Positions 1 through 7,891 of a stretch of 32,459 bases of DNA are shown one piece after another. A program made the position numbers and the translations under genes. This stretch comes from Syntrophaceae bacterium UBA6252 (GTDB taxonomy: Bacteria; Desulfobacterota; Syntrophia; Syntrophales; UBA6807), in contig DJVQ01000034.1 of NCBI GenBank assembly GCA_002441265.1, positions 1,544-34,002 of the forward strand. The letters are read 5' to 3'. The notes beneath the pieces were generated by a model. The model saw only the letters and a list, made by a program, of their open reading frames with translations, was not told the origin of the DNA and made no database searches. Within the stretch, counting starts at the first letter, position 1, and each line of letters opens with the position of its first letter.

Positions 1-868
1 CGTTGGACTCGAATCCGTCCATCTCGACGAGAAGCTGATTCAGGGTCTGTTCCCGCTCGTCATGCCCGCCGCCGAGACCGGCGCCCCTGTGGCGGCCCAC
101 GGCGTCGAGTTCGTCGATGAAGATGATGCACGGCGCGTATTTCTTTCCCTGGTTGAAGAGGTCCCGCACCCTGGAGGCCCCGACGCCGACGAACATTTCA
201 ACGAAATCGGAACCGCTGATGCTGAGGAAGGGAACGTCCGCCTCCCCCGCGATGGCCCTGGCCAGGAGCGTCTTTCCCGTCCCCGGAGGACCCACGAGCA
301 GCACGCCTTTGGGGATCCTTCCCCCGAGACGGGTGAACTTCTTGGGATCTTTCAGAAATTCAACGATTTCCTCGAGTTCGTCCTTCGCCTCGTCGATCCC
401 CGCCACATCCTCGAAGGTGACCTTCTTCGCCTTGTCCGTCATGAGGCGGGCGCGGCTCTTGCCGAAGGCCATGGCCTTCCCGCCGCCGGACTGCATCTGG
501 CGCATGAAGAAAATCCACACGCCGATGAGGAGAACGATGGGGAGCCAGGAGATGAGAATCGTCATGTACCAGCTGTTCCCCTCGGCGGGTTTCACGGCGA
601 TGCGGGTCCCCTTCTGCTGGAGAAGGGCGATGAGGCCGGAATCCTTTGGGGCGTATGTCTTGAAGGAACGGCCGTCGTTCAGTTTCCCATCTACGTTCTC
701 GCCTTTGATCGTCACCTCGGCCACCTGCCCCTTCTGGGCGTATTCCACGAGGTCGCTGTAAAGGATTTCCTGATTCCCTCTCTGGGGCTGGTTGAACATC
801 TGGAATAGAAATACGAAGGCGAGCGTTACGGCCAGCCAGAGGGCGATATTCTTATGCAATGGGTTCAC
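1..868 (-). CDS. ftsH: FtsH, ATP-dependent zinc metalloprotease (5' part, cut by window edge)
   Basis: This is the first ~289 residues of the membrane-anchored AAA+ protease that degrades unneeded or misfolded membrane and soluble proteins. The start is a GTG at 868, giving (M)NPLHKNIAL, with a GAGGAG ribosome-binding site 9 nt upstream. One transmembrane helix lies at about residues 7-25, followed by a short periplasmic segment and a second helix near residues 105-125 (SWLPIVLLIGVWIFFM). The AAA domain follows, with Walker A GPPGTGKT, the pore motif FVGVGASRVRD and Walker B IIFIDELDAVG. The sequence runs off the window at EMDGFESN, so the HEXXH zinc site is not visible. It lies downstream of tilS with a 96-nt gap, a common bacterial gene order. 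The identification is firm; only the 3' end is missing. Confidence 0.97.
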   Translation of the reverse strand, partial: MNPLHKNIALWLAVTLAFVFLFQMFNQPQRGNQEILYSDLVEYAQKGQVAEVTIKGENVDGKLNDGRSFKTYAPKDSGLIALLQQKGTRIAVKPAEGNSWYMTILISWLPIVLLIGVWIFFMRQMQSGGGKAMAFGKSRARLMTDKAKKVTFEDVAGIDEAKDELEEIVEFLKDPKKFTRLGGRIPKGVLLVGPPGTGKTLLARAIAGEADVPFLSISGSDFVEMFVGVGASRVRDLFNQGKKYAPCIIFIDELDAVGRHRGAGLGGGHDEREQTLNQLLVEMDGFESN

Positions 869-964
869 TTCGCTTGACTCCTCGGTATCGGTCTTTCCTC
901 CCCGGCGGGTCGCGCCGGAGATCGGACTGCAAGAAAAACTCCTTATAACAAAAAAACCATCTTA

Positions 965-2398
965 TCAAATCATTTCCGCGCGAACGGAACGTTCGGTTTC
1001 CGTGGTCACCCGGACCCTCTCGGAGAGCCGGAAACCGGCCACCCAGAGAACGCCCAGGCCGTCGACGAGCAGGGGGACTTTCCCCCGGTCCCGCCGGGGC
1101 ACCTTTCCGTCCATGAGTAGGTCCATCACCCGCCGGGATCCCGCGCACCCGAGGGGCCGGATCCGGTCCCCCTTTTCCACGCTGCGGACGAAAAGAGGGG
1201 GCACCACCTTGTCCCGGTCGAAGTGAACGACGTTCCCCGACGAGGACGGGGGCTCCCGGTCCGCCGGGACCGGATCGAGGCGGATCGTCCGGCCCGCCTC
1301 GGGAATGGGGCACACGCCGGGAATCGTCACGGGCAGGCGGAAAGGCCGCTCTTCGTCCGGCCCCGGGAACGCGTCCCGCCGCTTTCCGGAAATCCCTGTC
1401 CGGACGATCCGGACCCGGTCGTATTCCCTCTCGGCCGCCACGCCGAGAGGCAGGTGGAGACGTCCCGACGGCCGGTTCCCGCGGATCAGGCCGAGAACGG
1501 CTTCCACGTGCGCCAGGAGGACCCGCCGGTCCTTCCCGACAAGCCCCTCGAGAATCTCCTTCAGCGCCCTTCTCTGAAGGGCGGGGTGCAGTTCGCCGAA
1601 CTCGCGGACGGATACGGACGCCGTCTCCCCCGGGCCGCGCCACCGGTCCGCCGCCCCGCGGGCCATGGCTTCCAGAAAATCGTTCTCCTCCCGCAGCACC
1701 GGCACGACCCGGCGCAGCGTTTCCCGGACATTGGCGTTGTAGTCCTCCTCCAGAAGGGGGACAAGACGGTGTCGGACCCGGTTTCTCAGGGTCTGAAGCT
1801 CCCGGTTCGTCCCGTCCGTCCGGTAAGGGATCCCCCGCCGGTCCAGGAAATCGAGGATTTCCTCCCGGGACACTTCGATGAGGGGCCGGACGTACCTCCC
1901 GTCCCGGACCGGTTCCATCCCCCTCAGGCCCCGAAGGCCGCTGCCCCGGAGGAAGTGCATGAGCACCGTTTCAACCTGGTCGTCCCCGTGGTGGCCCAGT
2001 GCGATCCGCGAAAGCCCTTCCGCCGCGGCCGCGTCCTCGAAGAAGCGGTAACGCTCCTCCCTCGCCAGTTCCTCCAGGGAGCCTCTCCGTTCCCGGAGGA
2101 TCTCCGGGAGGGGGACCTTCCGGGATCGAAAGGGGACCCCAAGGGCCGCCGCCCGCTCCCGGACGAATTCCTCGTCCCCGTCCGATTCGGCCCCCCGCAG
2201 GCCGTGGTTCAGGTGCAGGACGACGAGCGGGAAGGGCGATTTTTCCCTGAAATCGAGGAGCACGTGGAGCAGCGCCATGGAGTCGGGACCGCCCGAGACG
2301 GCCGCTCCCACCGGGGCCCCCGGCGGGAGCATGCCATATCGTCGGACGGTCCGGCGGACCTTCCGGAAAAAGTCCGTGTCGGGGGAGCCGCTTTTCAC
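965..2398 (-). CDS. tilS: TilS, tRNA(Ile)-lysidine synthetase
   Basis: TilS attaches lysine to C34 of the CAU-anticodon tRNA(Ile), changing its decoding from AUG to AUA, using ATP in the cytoplasm. The N-terminal PP-loop motif SGGPDS appears at about residues 35-40, followed by LHLNHGLRG and ALGHHGDDQVET, which are characteristic of the family. The C-terminal TilS_C domain is visible (VEKGDRIRPLG near the end). I chose the GTG at 2398 because it overlaps the upstream gene's stop as GTGA and places the PP-loop at the usual distance from the N-terminus. It gives 477 residues. An in-frame GTG at 2440 would add 14 residues and a 46-nt overlap. Translational coupling to the HAD gene is likely, since no strong ribosome-binding site is visible. 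Confidence 0.93.
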   Translation of the reverse strand: MKSGSPDTDFFRKVRRTVRRYGMLPPGAPVGAAVSGGPDSMALLHVLLDFREKSPFPLVVLHLNHGLRGAESDGDEEFVRERAAALGVPFRSRKVPLPEILRERRGSLEELAREERYRFFEDAAAAEGLSRIALGHHGDDQVETVLMHFLRGSGLRGLRGMEPVRDGRYVRPLIEVSREEILDFLDRRGIPYRTDGTNRELQTLRNRVRHRLVPLLEEDYNANVRETLRRVVPVLREENDFLEAMARGAADRWRGPGETASVSVREFGELHPALQRRALKEILEGLVGKDRRVLLAHVEAVLGLIRGNRPSGRLHLPLGVAAEREYDRVRIVRTGISGKRRDAFPGPDEERPFRLPVTIPGVCPIPEAGRTIRLDPVPADREPPSSSGNVVHFDRDKVVPPLFVRSVEKGDRIRPLGCAGSRRVMDLLMDGKVPRRDRGKVPLLVDGLGVLWVAGFRLSERVRVTTETERSVRAEMI

Positions 2399-3045
2399 GG
2401 GGGCGAGAAAAGGGCCGTCAGTTCGCGGATGTCCTCGCACGTGAAATCGGGCCCAAGTTCCAGGAGACGCCGCCGGTCCTCGATGCCGTTGAGAAGGGCG
2501 CAGCTCATGACGCCGCCCTCCCTGGCGAGAAGCACGTCGTTCACGCCGTCCCCGACGACCACCGTCCTGTCCCGCCGGGCGCCGTACGTTTCGAGGTGAT
2601 ACGCGATCAGGCGTGGGTCGGGCTTTACGTACGGAAGGCTGTCGATGCCGTAAACGCCCTCGAAGTAACGGGCAAGGCCGAGCGTCTCCACGATCCGGAC
2701 GGAGAAACGTTTCATCTTGTTCGTGAGAACCACCTTTTTCACCGCGGCGAAGTGCTCCAGGACCTCCGTGACGCCGGGAAAGGGACGGGTCGTGTCGAGC
2801 AGGTGCTCCCCGTAGTACTCAAGGAACAGGGGAAGGGCGCGCTCCCGGAAGGACGTGCCGTTTTCGCCGAGGGACCGCTCCATCAGTTTCCGGACGCCGT
2901 CGCCCACGTGGCTGAGAATCTCTTCTTTCTTGAGGGGGGGACGGCCGAGGGCGGTGAGGGTGTGGTTCACCGACGCCGCGAGGTCCGTTCCCGAGTCGAC
3001 CAAGGTGCCGTCGAGATCGAAGATCATGAGTTCAATCGTTTTCAT
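2395..3045 (-). CDS. HAD-superfamily phosphatase, phosphoglycolate phosphatase-like
   Basis: A 216-residue haloacid-dehalogenase hydrolase. Motif I is DLDGTLVDS near residue 10 (nucleophile and acid Asp). Motif II is VVLTNK near residue 106. The Lys and acidic motifs follow as YVKPDP and VVGDGVNDV. A helical cap lies between motifs I and II, as in the Gph/PGP subfamily, which hydrolyses 2-phosphoglycolate or related small phosphate esters. Substrate specificity cannot be read from sequence, so no gene symbol is given. Its stop overlaps the tilS start by 4 nt, so the two are probably co-translated. The 74-nt gap from the upstream transglycosylase holds a 14-bp palindrome. The start ATG at 3045 has only a weak ribosome-binding site. 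Confidence 0.9.
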   Translation of the reverse strand: MKTIELMIFDLDGTLVDSGTDLAASVNHTLTALGRPPLKKEEILSHVGDGVRKLMERSLGENGTSFRERALPLFLEYYGEHLLDTTRPFPGVTEVLEHFAAVKKVVLTNKMKRFSVRIVETLGLARYFEGVYGIDSLPYVKPDPRLIAYHLETYGARRDRTVVVGDGVNDVLLAREGGVMSCALLNGIEDRRRLLELGPDFTCEDIRELTALFSPP

Positions 3046-3062
3046 CCGGTTATTTTATCAGG

Positions 3063-3076
3063 ATCTCCCGGGAGAT
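3063..3076. repeat. 14-bp perfect palindrome between transglycosylase and HAD genes
   Basis: ATCTCCCGGGAGAT is perfectly self-complementary and lies in the 74-nt gap between the transglycosylase stop and the HAD start. It could be an operator or a small stem. There is no T-run after it on the minus strand, so it is not a convincing terminator. Confidence 0.5.
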
Positions 3077-3119
3077 GCAAACACGCGGAACGGGACGGGG
3101 TGGCGTCCCGCGTTCTCCC

Positions 3120-5063
3120 TCAGCCTCCGATCAGGCATTTCCGGATCTTGTCGAAATCTCCTTTCTTCACCCACTCGTACTTCTCGTTGAAAAGATGGTC
3201 GGCGTCGTAGAAGGCGCCGCTCTTGACCCGGGCCGCATACTTTTTCACCTGCGAGGGACCGCCGTTGTACACGGCATAGACCATTCTCGCGATCCGGTCG
3301 TTGTCCAGTTCGATCTCCTGCTCGATCCGGTCCCTTCTGCCGAGGATATACTTGTGAAGGTAGAGGTCGAGAATCTCGCAGCCCGCACAGGCGTTGTACA
3401 TGATGTCCCACCTCAGCCGCTTCGCGTCGTACAGGCCCCTCCAGACCCTTTCGTTCACCTGCATGATCCCCACGGACGTTCCGTTGTAGGACCGCATGTA
3501 GCCGACCTTTCCCTTTCTCTCCCTGAACTGGCGGTAACAGCTCTCCTGCCAGGCCGTGGCAAGGACGAGAGCGCGGTAGAAATCGCTCAGATCGTCGGGG
3601 ATTTTTCCTTTCTTCAGGGCATGATCGGCCGATTGGTTCAGGAGATCCTTTATGCGGTCCATGTACTCGTCGAGGCCCTTACGGCTCACGAGCCACTGGC
3701 GGAGAACGTCCGCCTGGGTCTTGGAAGCCCCCTGCTCCGCCGCCCAGGCCGGCGATGCGAAAAGACGGGCCAGAAGGGCCGCCCAGGAGGTTTTCATCCC
3801 GGCCTCTTCGTCCCCCGCGCCTCCGGGAGGCGCTTCCTCACCGCACTCCAGTTCCTCGACGTCGAAAGAGGGCCCCTCGAACGCGGGCGCCTTCCCCACG
3901 CCGAGCACCCTCCTCAGGCCGCCGTTGACGGCGTAATCATAAGGAAGGAGAGACTCCGTCCCCTCCGACAGGAGCGCGAGCATCCGGACCCACCCCTGGC
4001 GGCTGATCTCGACGCCCAGCGAAGCACCGACCTGGTCGATGGCCTCCAGGGCGTCGGAGGCCGTGAAAAAGGCGAGAAACCGGAAAAGGTTCCGCGTGGG
4101 CTCGTCGCCGAGATGACGGCGGAAGACGGGGGAAAGGCTCTTCCAGGACGTGACGAACTCGTCCCTCACGAAATCCCCCTCCTCCCCCGTGGTGAGGGCC
4201 TCGGTAAACCGGTACCGCGCCTCGAGGAGCGTGGTCAGAAGGATCTCGCGGTCCTCCGCGGTGAGGGGCTGCCGCACCAGGGAAAGCATGATGGAAACGA
4301 GATAGGTGTCCCACGCTTCGAAGGAGTCAATGTACTTCTTGATTTTTTCCTCGGGAATGACCTGGATTTCTTCCTCTTTTTGACTTTCCTCCGGCTCCTC
4401 GACCTCCGCCAGGACCTCCAGGCGCAGTTCCCCCGGACGGGTTTCGAACGCCCCGGGGTGGAGACTGGCGAGCATCTTTTCCGCCCGCGCCCTCGAATCC
4501 TCCTGGAACACGGGAAGGAGGACGTCCTTCACCTGCGCCACCGGCGGTCCCAGGTCGATCTTGATGCCGTTCAGGAATGCGTAGACCCGGGACTTGATGA
4601 TGTCCCAGACCAGGCCGGCGACGGTCGCCGGTTTCCGGTCCATGGTCAGGACCTCGGAATCCTCGGTAATAAAGGACAGGGTCCACGTGCCGGGTTGAAC
4701 GACGGGGCGCTGGAAGAGGACGACAATGCCCTCCCACTCCAGCGGGAGGACGCATTTCGCGCCCATGACCGTTCCCATCCGGACGGACACCCGGGTCTCG
4801 AAGCGGATCCGGCCGCCTTCCTCCCCGTAGAAGGGACGGGCGATGGTGATCCTCCTGCAGCTGTCCCCCTCGTCGAGAAGGACCGCCGTCTCGTCGGCGT
4901 CCCGGAAGACGGAGTACACGACGAGGGACCGCAAAAGCTGGTAATCGAGGGTCATGGGAAAGGTCACCGTCTTCGTCTTCAACGCCTGCGCCGCCCCCGG
5001 AAGCGCCAGAAAAAGGCAAAGAACCAGTGGAAGGATCCTTTGAAGAACCTCGATTTTTCTCAT
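3120..5063 (-). CDS. Secreted SLT-type lytic murein transglycosylase with large N-terminal region
   Basis: A 647-residue exported protein with an N-terminal signal peptide (hydrophobic stretch LPLVLCLFLALPGAAQA, about residues 11-27). The C-terminal ~170 residues form a lysozyme-like SLT domain. It has the catalytic Glu in AWQESCYRQF, then GIMQVN and AVYNGGPSQVKKY, the three hallmark motifs of lytic transglycosylases that cleave peptidoglycan between MurNAc and GlcNAc. The ~400 residues before it match nothing I recognise. They include an acidic, Glu-rich stretch near residue 225. An internal segment around residues 425-445 (MKTSWAALLARLFASPAWA) itself looks like a signal peptide, which suggests an old fusion or a second start. 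The start overlaps the stop of the MerR/PAS/cyclase-like gene by 4 nt (ATGA), so the two are translationally coupled. Confidence 0.85.
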   Translation of the reverse strand: MRKIEVLQRILPLVLCLFLALPGAAQALKTKTVTFPMTLDYQLLRSLVVYSVFRDADETAVLLDEGDSCRRITIARPFYGEEGGRIRFETRVSVRMGTVMGAKCVLPLEWEGIVVLFQRPVVQPGTWTLSFITEDSEVLTMDRKPATVAGLVWDIIKSRVYAFLNGIKIDLGPPVAQVKDVLLPVFQEDSRARAEKMLASLHPGAFETRPGELRLEVLAEVEEPEESQKEEEIQVIPEEKIKKYIDSFEAWDTYLVSIMLSLVRQPLTAEDREILLTTLLEARYRFTEALTTGEEGDFVRDEFVTSWKSLSPVFRRHLGDEPTRNLFRFLAFFTASDALEAIDQVGASLGVEISRQGWVRMLALLSEGTESLLPYDYAVNGGLRRVLGVGKAPAFEGPSFDVEELECGEEAPPGGAGDEEAGMKTSWAALLARLFASPAWAAEQGASKTQADVLRQWLVSRKGLDEYMDRIKDLLNQSADHALKKGKIPDDLSDFYRALVLATAWQESCYRQFRERKGKVGYMRSYNGTSVGIMQVNERVWRGLYDAKRLRWDIMYNACAGCEILDLYLHKYILGRRDRIEQEIELDNDRIARMVYAVYNGGPSQVKKYAARVKSGAFYDADHLFNEKYEWVKKGDFDKIRKCLIGG

Positions 5064-6610
5064 TCTTTCTTCCTTTCACCGAAGATTTCCGCGATGGCGA
5101 GGAAGGCCGCTTCCCTGACTTCCTCCGTAAGGACCGCCCCCTCTTCCCGGCGGTCCGAGATCCGGAAAAACATCCCCTCCGTCCGTTCGTCCCCGCCGGA
5201 TTTTTTCTTTAACACACCATAATGAAAGGAACAACGATCATTTTCCGCCTTCTCGACCAGTTCCTTCATGGCCAGGATGGTGCCTCCCGCCGCGAAGGAA
5301 GCGAGGCCGGCGGAACGGTGGAGGGCCTCCCCGGCGAAGGTACGCCGGGATTTCTCCAGGCCCCCTTCCTCCCGGAGCGTCCCGGTGCCCCACCCGACCC
5401 CGATGCCCAGGGAAAGGGAAAGATCCCGTTTCTTCCTTTCCGCCCGGGTGCGGCCGTATTCCTTCAGACGGTTTCTCAACGAAACGGCGCATGTGATTGC
5501 TTTCCCGGCAATATTCCCCCTGAAACCGTTCCAGGGGAAGTACCCGTGGATCCGGTCCTCCTCGAAATTTCCCGGGATGCCGCCGTGTTTCCCGATCTCC
5601 TCGCCCAGAAGCCCGCCGATTTCCCCGGCCAGTTCCCCGTATTCCCGGGATGGCAGCTCGGCGCACAACCGGACCCTTCCCTCCAGCCTTGCCGTGAGAA
5701 CGATGAACTCGCCGGCGATTTCCATTTTTCCCCTGTCTCCCGGAAGGGGTTTCGCCGCCGGGGGGGGGGCCGTTTCCGTCGGCCGCCGGTCCGCCCGCTC
5801 CCAGACGAAAAGGATGCCCTCCCGGCAGCACAGGCCGTGGAGTTCGAAAAAATCCTTGCCGCCGGTTCTTTTCTCGAGGCCGAGGAAGGTCTTAAGGGCG
5901 AACGTCTTTTCGTGGGCGGGACAGCGCAGCGCCCGCTGCCTCAGAAGGTCCCCCGTTTCCGGGTCGGGAACGGACCCGAAAAGGGCAAGGACCCTCTCCT
6001 CCGGGAGAACCGTCCGGATCATGGCCAGATGGGCGTCCAGGACGGCCCCGACGCCGGTCCACCGGTCCTTCCACCCATCCCACAGCCGGCCGGGAAAGCG
6101 TTCCCCGTCGCCGGGCCCTTCCGTCTTTCCGGACCCGTCCCGAAGCGAAAAGAGTTCCCTGTACCGGTCGTTTACCCATTGAATCCTCAAAGAGCGGTTC
6201 ACGTAGCAGGCGGGATGGGGAAGGTCCGCGCCGGACGGTTCCGCCGCCGCAGGCCCCACCGCCGGAGGCTCCGCCGCAGGAACGGGGGGCTTCCTCGGCG
6301 GCGGGACCGGCGCCGCCTTTTTTTCCTCCCGTTGCGCCGGGGCGGACCCCCGGGACAGGATCCCGGCGATCTCCTCCATGGACCGGCCGTTGTCCTTCAG
6401 CCTCCGGATCTCCTCCATCCGTCCGAGCGATTCGGGAGGGAAATACCCGATCTTCTTCGTCCCCTTCATCCCCTCCCGGGCGCCTCCAACGGCGGGGCGG
6501 GGGAGAAGGCCGGCCTTGATGTAGTTGTTCAGCGTCGCCCTGGAAATTCCATGGCGCTCCATGAGATCCCTGCTGGAAATCCAGTCGTCGCCGGGGATTC
6601 TTTCTTCCAT
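5060..6610 (-). CDS. MerR-type HTH / PAS-like / degenerate nucleotide-cyclase-like regulator
   Basis: A 516-residue multidomain protein with no signal peptide. Residues 10-85 form a MerR-type winged helix-turn-helix (SSRDLMERHGISRATLNNYI, then GYFPPESLGRMEEIRRLK). Residues ~90-128 are a Pro/Ala-rich linker. Residues ~130-275 look PAS- or MmyB-like (PHPACYVNRSLRIQWVNDRY). Residues ~298-500 resemble a class III adenylate/guanylate cyclase (GNFEEDRIHGYF, LGIGVGWGTG, FAGEALHRSAGLASFAAGGTIL). The first metal-binding Asp of that fold is missing (VLTARL), so catalysis is doubtful and ligand sensing is more likely. The start at 6610 has GAGG upstream; an in-frame codon at 6655 would begin inside an operator. 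It is coupled to the transglycosylase by a 4-nt overlap and probably regulates its own operon through the palindromes at 6643-6749. Confidence 0.75.
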   Translation of the reverse strand: MEERIPGDDWISSRDLMERHGISRATLNNYIKAGLLPRPAVGGAREGMKGTKKIGYFPPESLGRMEEIRRLKDNGRSMEEIAGILSRGSAPAQREEKKAAPVPPPRKPPVPAAEPPAVGPAAAEPSGADLPHPACYVNRSLRIQWVNDRYRELFSLRDGSGKTEGPGDGERFPGRLWDGWKDRWTGVGAVLDAHLAMIRTVLPEERVLALFGSVPDPETGDLLRQRALRCPAHEKTFALKTFLGLEKRTGGKDFFELHGLCCREGILFVWERADRRPTETAPPPAAKPLPGDRGKMEIAGEFIVLTARLEGRVRLCAELPSREYGELAGEIGGLLGEEIGKHGGIPGNFEEDRIHGYFPWNGFRGNIAGKAITCAVSLRNRLKEYGRTRAERKKRDLSLSLGIGVGWGTGTLREEGGLEKSRRTFAGEALHRSAGLASFAAGGTILAMKELVEKAENDRCSFHYGVLKKKSGGDERTEGMFFRISDRREEGAVLTEEVREAAFLAIAEIFGERKKE

Positions 6611-6641
6611 GCGTGCACCTCGGAGGCGGTTTGACAGTATT

Positions 6642-6647
6642 ATTATA
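6642..6647 (-). promoter_or_regulatory. -10 box of the MerR/PAS/cyclase operon
   Basis: On the minus strand this is a perfect TATAAT, about 32 nt upstream of the ATG at 6610. This predicts a transcription start near 6635 and a leader of ~25 nt holding the GAGG site. The -35 region is weak (TTGCCC at 15 nt or a nearby hexamer), as expected for a promoter that needs an activator. Operator 1 (6643-6655) overlaps the -10 box, so binding there would block polymerase or distort the promoter. Confidence 0.6.
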
Positions 6648-6749
6648 CTGTACAAGACACATGGGCAAGCTAATTGTACAGTTTAAGTTGTCTACCTGTG
6701 TTTTCAATGACTTATACTGTATAAACACTATCATTTATACTGTATAAAT
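6643..6749. promoter_or_regulatory. Cluster of four related palindromic operators
   Basis: Four 13-bp sites share one pattern. They are TTATACTGTACAA at 6643-6655, TTGTACAGTTTAA at 6674-6686 (inverted relative to the first), TTATACTGTATAA at 6712-6724, and the same sequence at 6735-6747. The last extends to a perfect 17-bp palindrome (6733-6749). The centres are 31, 38 and 23 bp apart. The region is markedly AT-rich against its GC-rich surroundings. The likely binder is the MerR-type protein encoded just downstream. This is inference from position and symmetry. Confidence 0.7.
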
Positions 6750-6800
6750 GGCTTCGTTCCTTCGAACGCCCCCTCTCCGGCCGGAAAAGGCGGGGACAAA

Positions 6801-6840
6801 AAAAGTCCCCTCCCCCGCTACGGCGGGAGAGAGGACTTTT
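6801..6840 (-). terminator. Rho-independent terminator of the carbonic anhydrase gene
   Basis: The arms AAAAGTCC and GGACTTTT close a long stem containing CTC/GAG and CCCGC/GCGGG, with a four-base loop. On the minus strand the stem is followed by a run of T. It lies ~70 nt past the carbonic anhydrase stop and separates that gene from the MerR/PAS/cyclase operon. The structure could also work on the plus strand. Confidence 0.85.
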
Positions 6841-6910
6841 GTACCGGTGACCTACTTTTTTATTTGCCCTGACCTTCGAAAAAGCGTCGTTTCGACTTCC
6901 CCCGGGTTCG

Positions 6911-7690
6911 TCAGGTGTGACTCGGGCCTTCCTTCTTTTCCTCCCGGAGGATCACTCCCTCGTATTTCTTGATCAGTTCGAACTGTTTCGGATGGGAACC
7001 GAGCCAGGACACCTTCCCCGATTCGATGTCGTAAAGGGCGCCCACGACTTCCAGCTTCGCCGCCTTGACCCGCTTTCTCGTGACCTCGCTCAACCGGAGC
7101 AGGTCGTCGATGCTCTGCCACACGTTGGCCACGACGGCCTCCTCCACGAGGGCGCTTCCGGAAAGTTCGGGATGGGCTTCCTTCGCCGTTTTCACGGCGG
7201 TCCCGATGTTCTTCACCAGCGCCCCGATGTTCCCGTGGATCTCCCCGCCGCCCGCCACCGCCGTGACTGCGCCGCAGTGGGTGTGGCCGAGAACGACCAG
7301 AAGGGGCGTTTCGAGATGGTCCACGCCGTACTCGATCGATCCCGCCTCGTCGGTGTTGACCACGTTCCCGGCGACTCGGACCACGAAGACGTCCCCTACC
7401 CCGCAGTCGAAAAGGATTTCAACGGGAACCCGGGAGTCGGAGCAGGTCAGTACGGTCGCGAAAGGCTGCTGCCCCCTGTCGGCCGTCGCCGCCCTTCTCT
7501 CGGAACCCTGATTGGGGTGAAGGGCCTCGCTCGCCACGAAACGGCCGTTTCCCTGTTCAAGAAGTTCCCCGGCTTTTCCCGGGTTCGTCACCCTGCCCTC
7601 GGGAAGCCAGAAATTCTGGGCGAGATAAAACACGAAATAGACGATTGCCACGATCCCAATGAAAATCAAGACCTTCTTCAGACTATTCAT
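6911..7690 (-). CDS. Membrane-anchored beta-class carbonic anhydrase
   Basis: Interconverts CO2 and bicarbonate using zinc. The 259-residue protein carries the beta-class signature. CSDSR gives Cys83, Asp85 and Arg87, and GHTHCG gives His136 and Cys139, so all three zinc ligands and the Asp-Arg dyad are present. An N-terminal hydrophobic helix (about residues 7-24, VLIFIGIVAIVYFVFYLA) is uncleaved by appearance and should anchor the enzyme, with the catalytic domain probably on the periplasmic face. Most beta enzymes are cytoplasmic, so this is less common. The start at 7690 has GAGGAGG about 9 nt upstream. It is transcribed alone, from a good promoter at 7756-7784 to a strong terminator at 6801-6840. 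Confidence 0.93.
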   Translation of the reverse strand: MNSLKKVLIFIGIVAIVYFVFYLAQNFWLPEGRVTNPGKAGELLEQGNGRFVASEALHPNQGSERRAATADRGQQPFATVLTCSDSRVPVEILFDCGVGDVFVVRVAGNVVNTDEAGSIEYGVDHLETPLLVVLGHTHCGAVTAVAGGGEIHGNIGALVKNIGTAVKTAKEAHPELSGSALVEEAVVANVWQSIDDLLRLSEVTRKRVKAAKLEVVGALYDIESGKVSWLGSHPKQFELIKKYEGVILREEKKEGPSHT

Positions 7691-7755
7691 TCCATCCGTC
7701 CTCCTCGACGCGGTTTTTCACAGGATTTCTGCGGGAGCGGGTCCCCCATCGGGCT

Positions 7756-7784
7756 CTCATAGCATCCGCCGTCCGAATGGTCAA
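7756..7784 (-). promoter_or_regulatory. Sigma-70-type promoter for carbonic anhydrase
   Basis: On the minus strand TTGACC (7784-7779) and TATGAG (7761-7756) are separated by exactly 17 bp. This predicts a start of transcription near 7749 and a ~58-nt leader before the ATG at 7690. Confidence 0.55.
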
Positions 7785-7891
7785 TTCAAAAGGGCGGTTG
7801 CAGCGGGGCGCCGGCGGGTTCCCCTGTTCCGGGGATTGCAAAAACCGGTGTCCTGTGTCATGGAGGTAGCCTGAAGGAAAGGACCGCGACG

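Noticed and set aside
3075..5222. 715-residue plus-strand open frame opposite the transglycosylase
   Set aside because: Low-complexity translation with no recognisable motif, fully antisense to a protein with signal peptide and SLT motifs.
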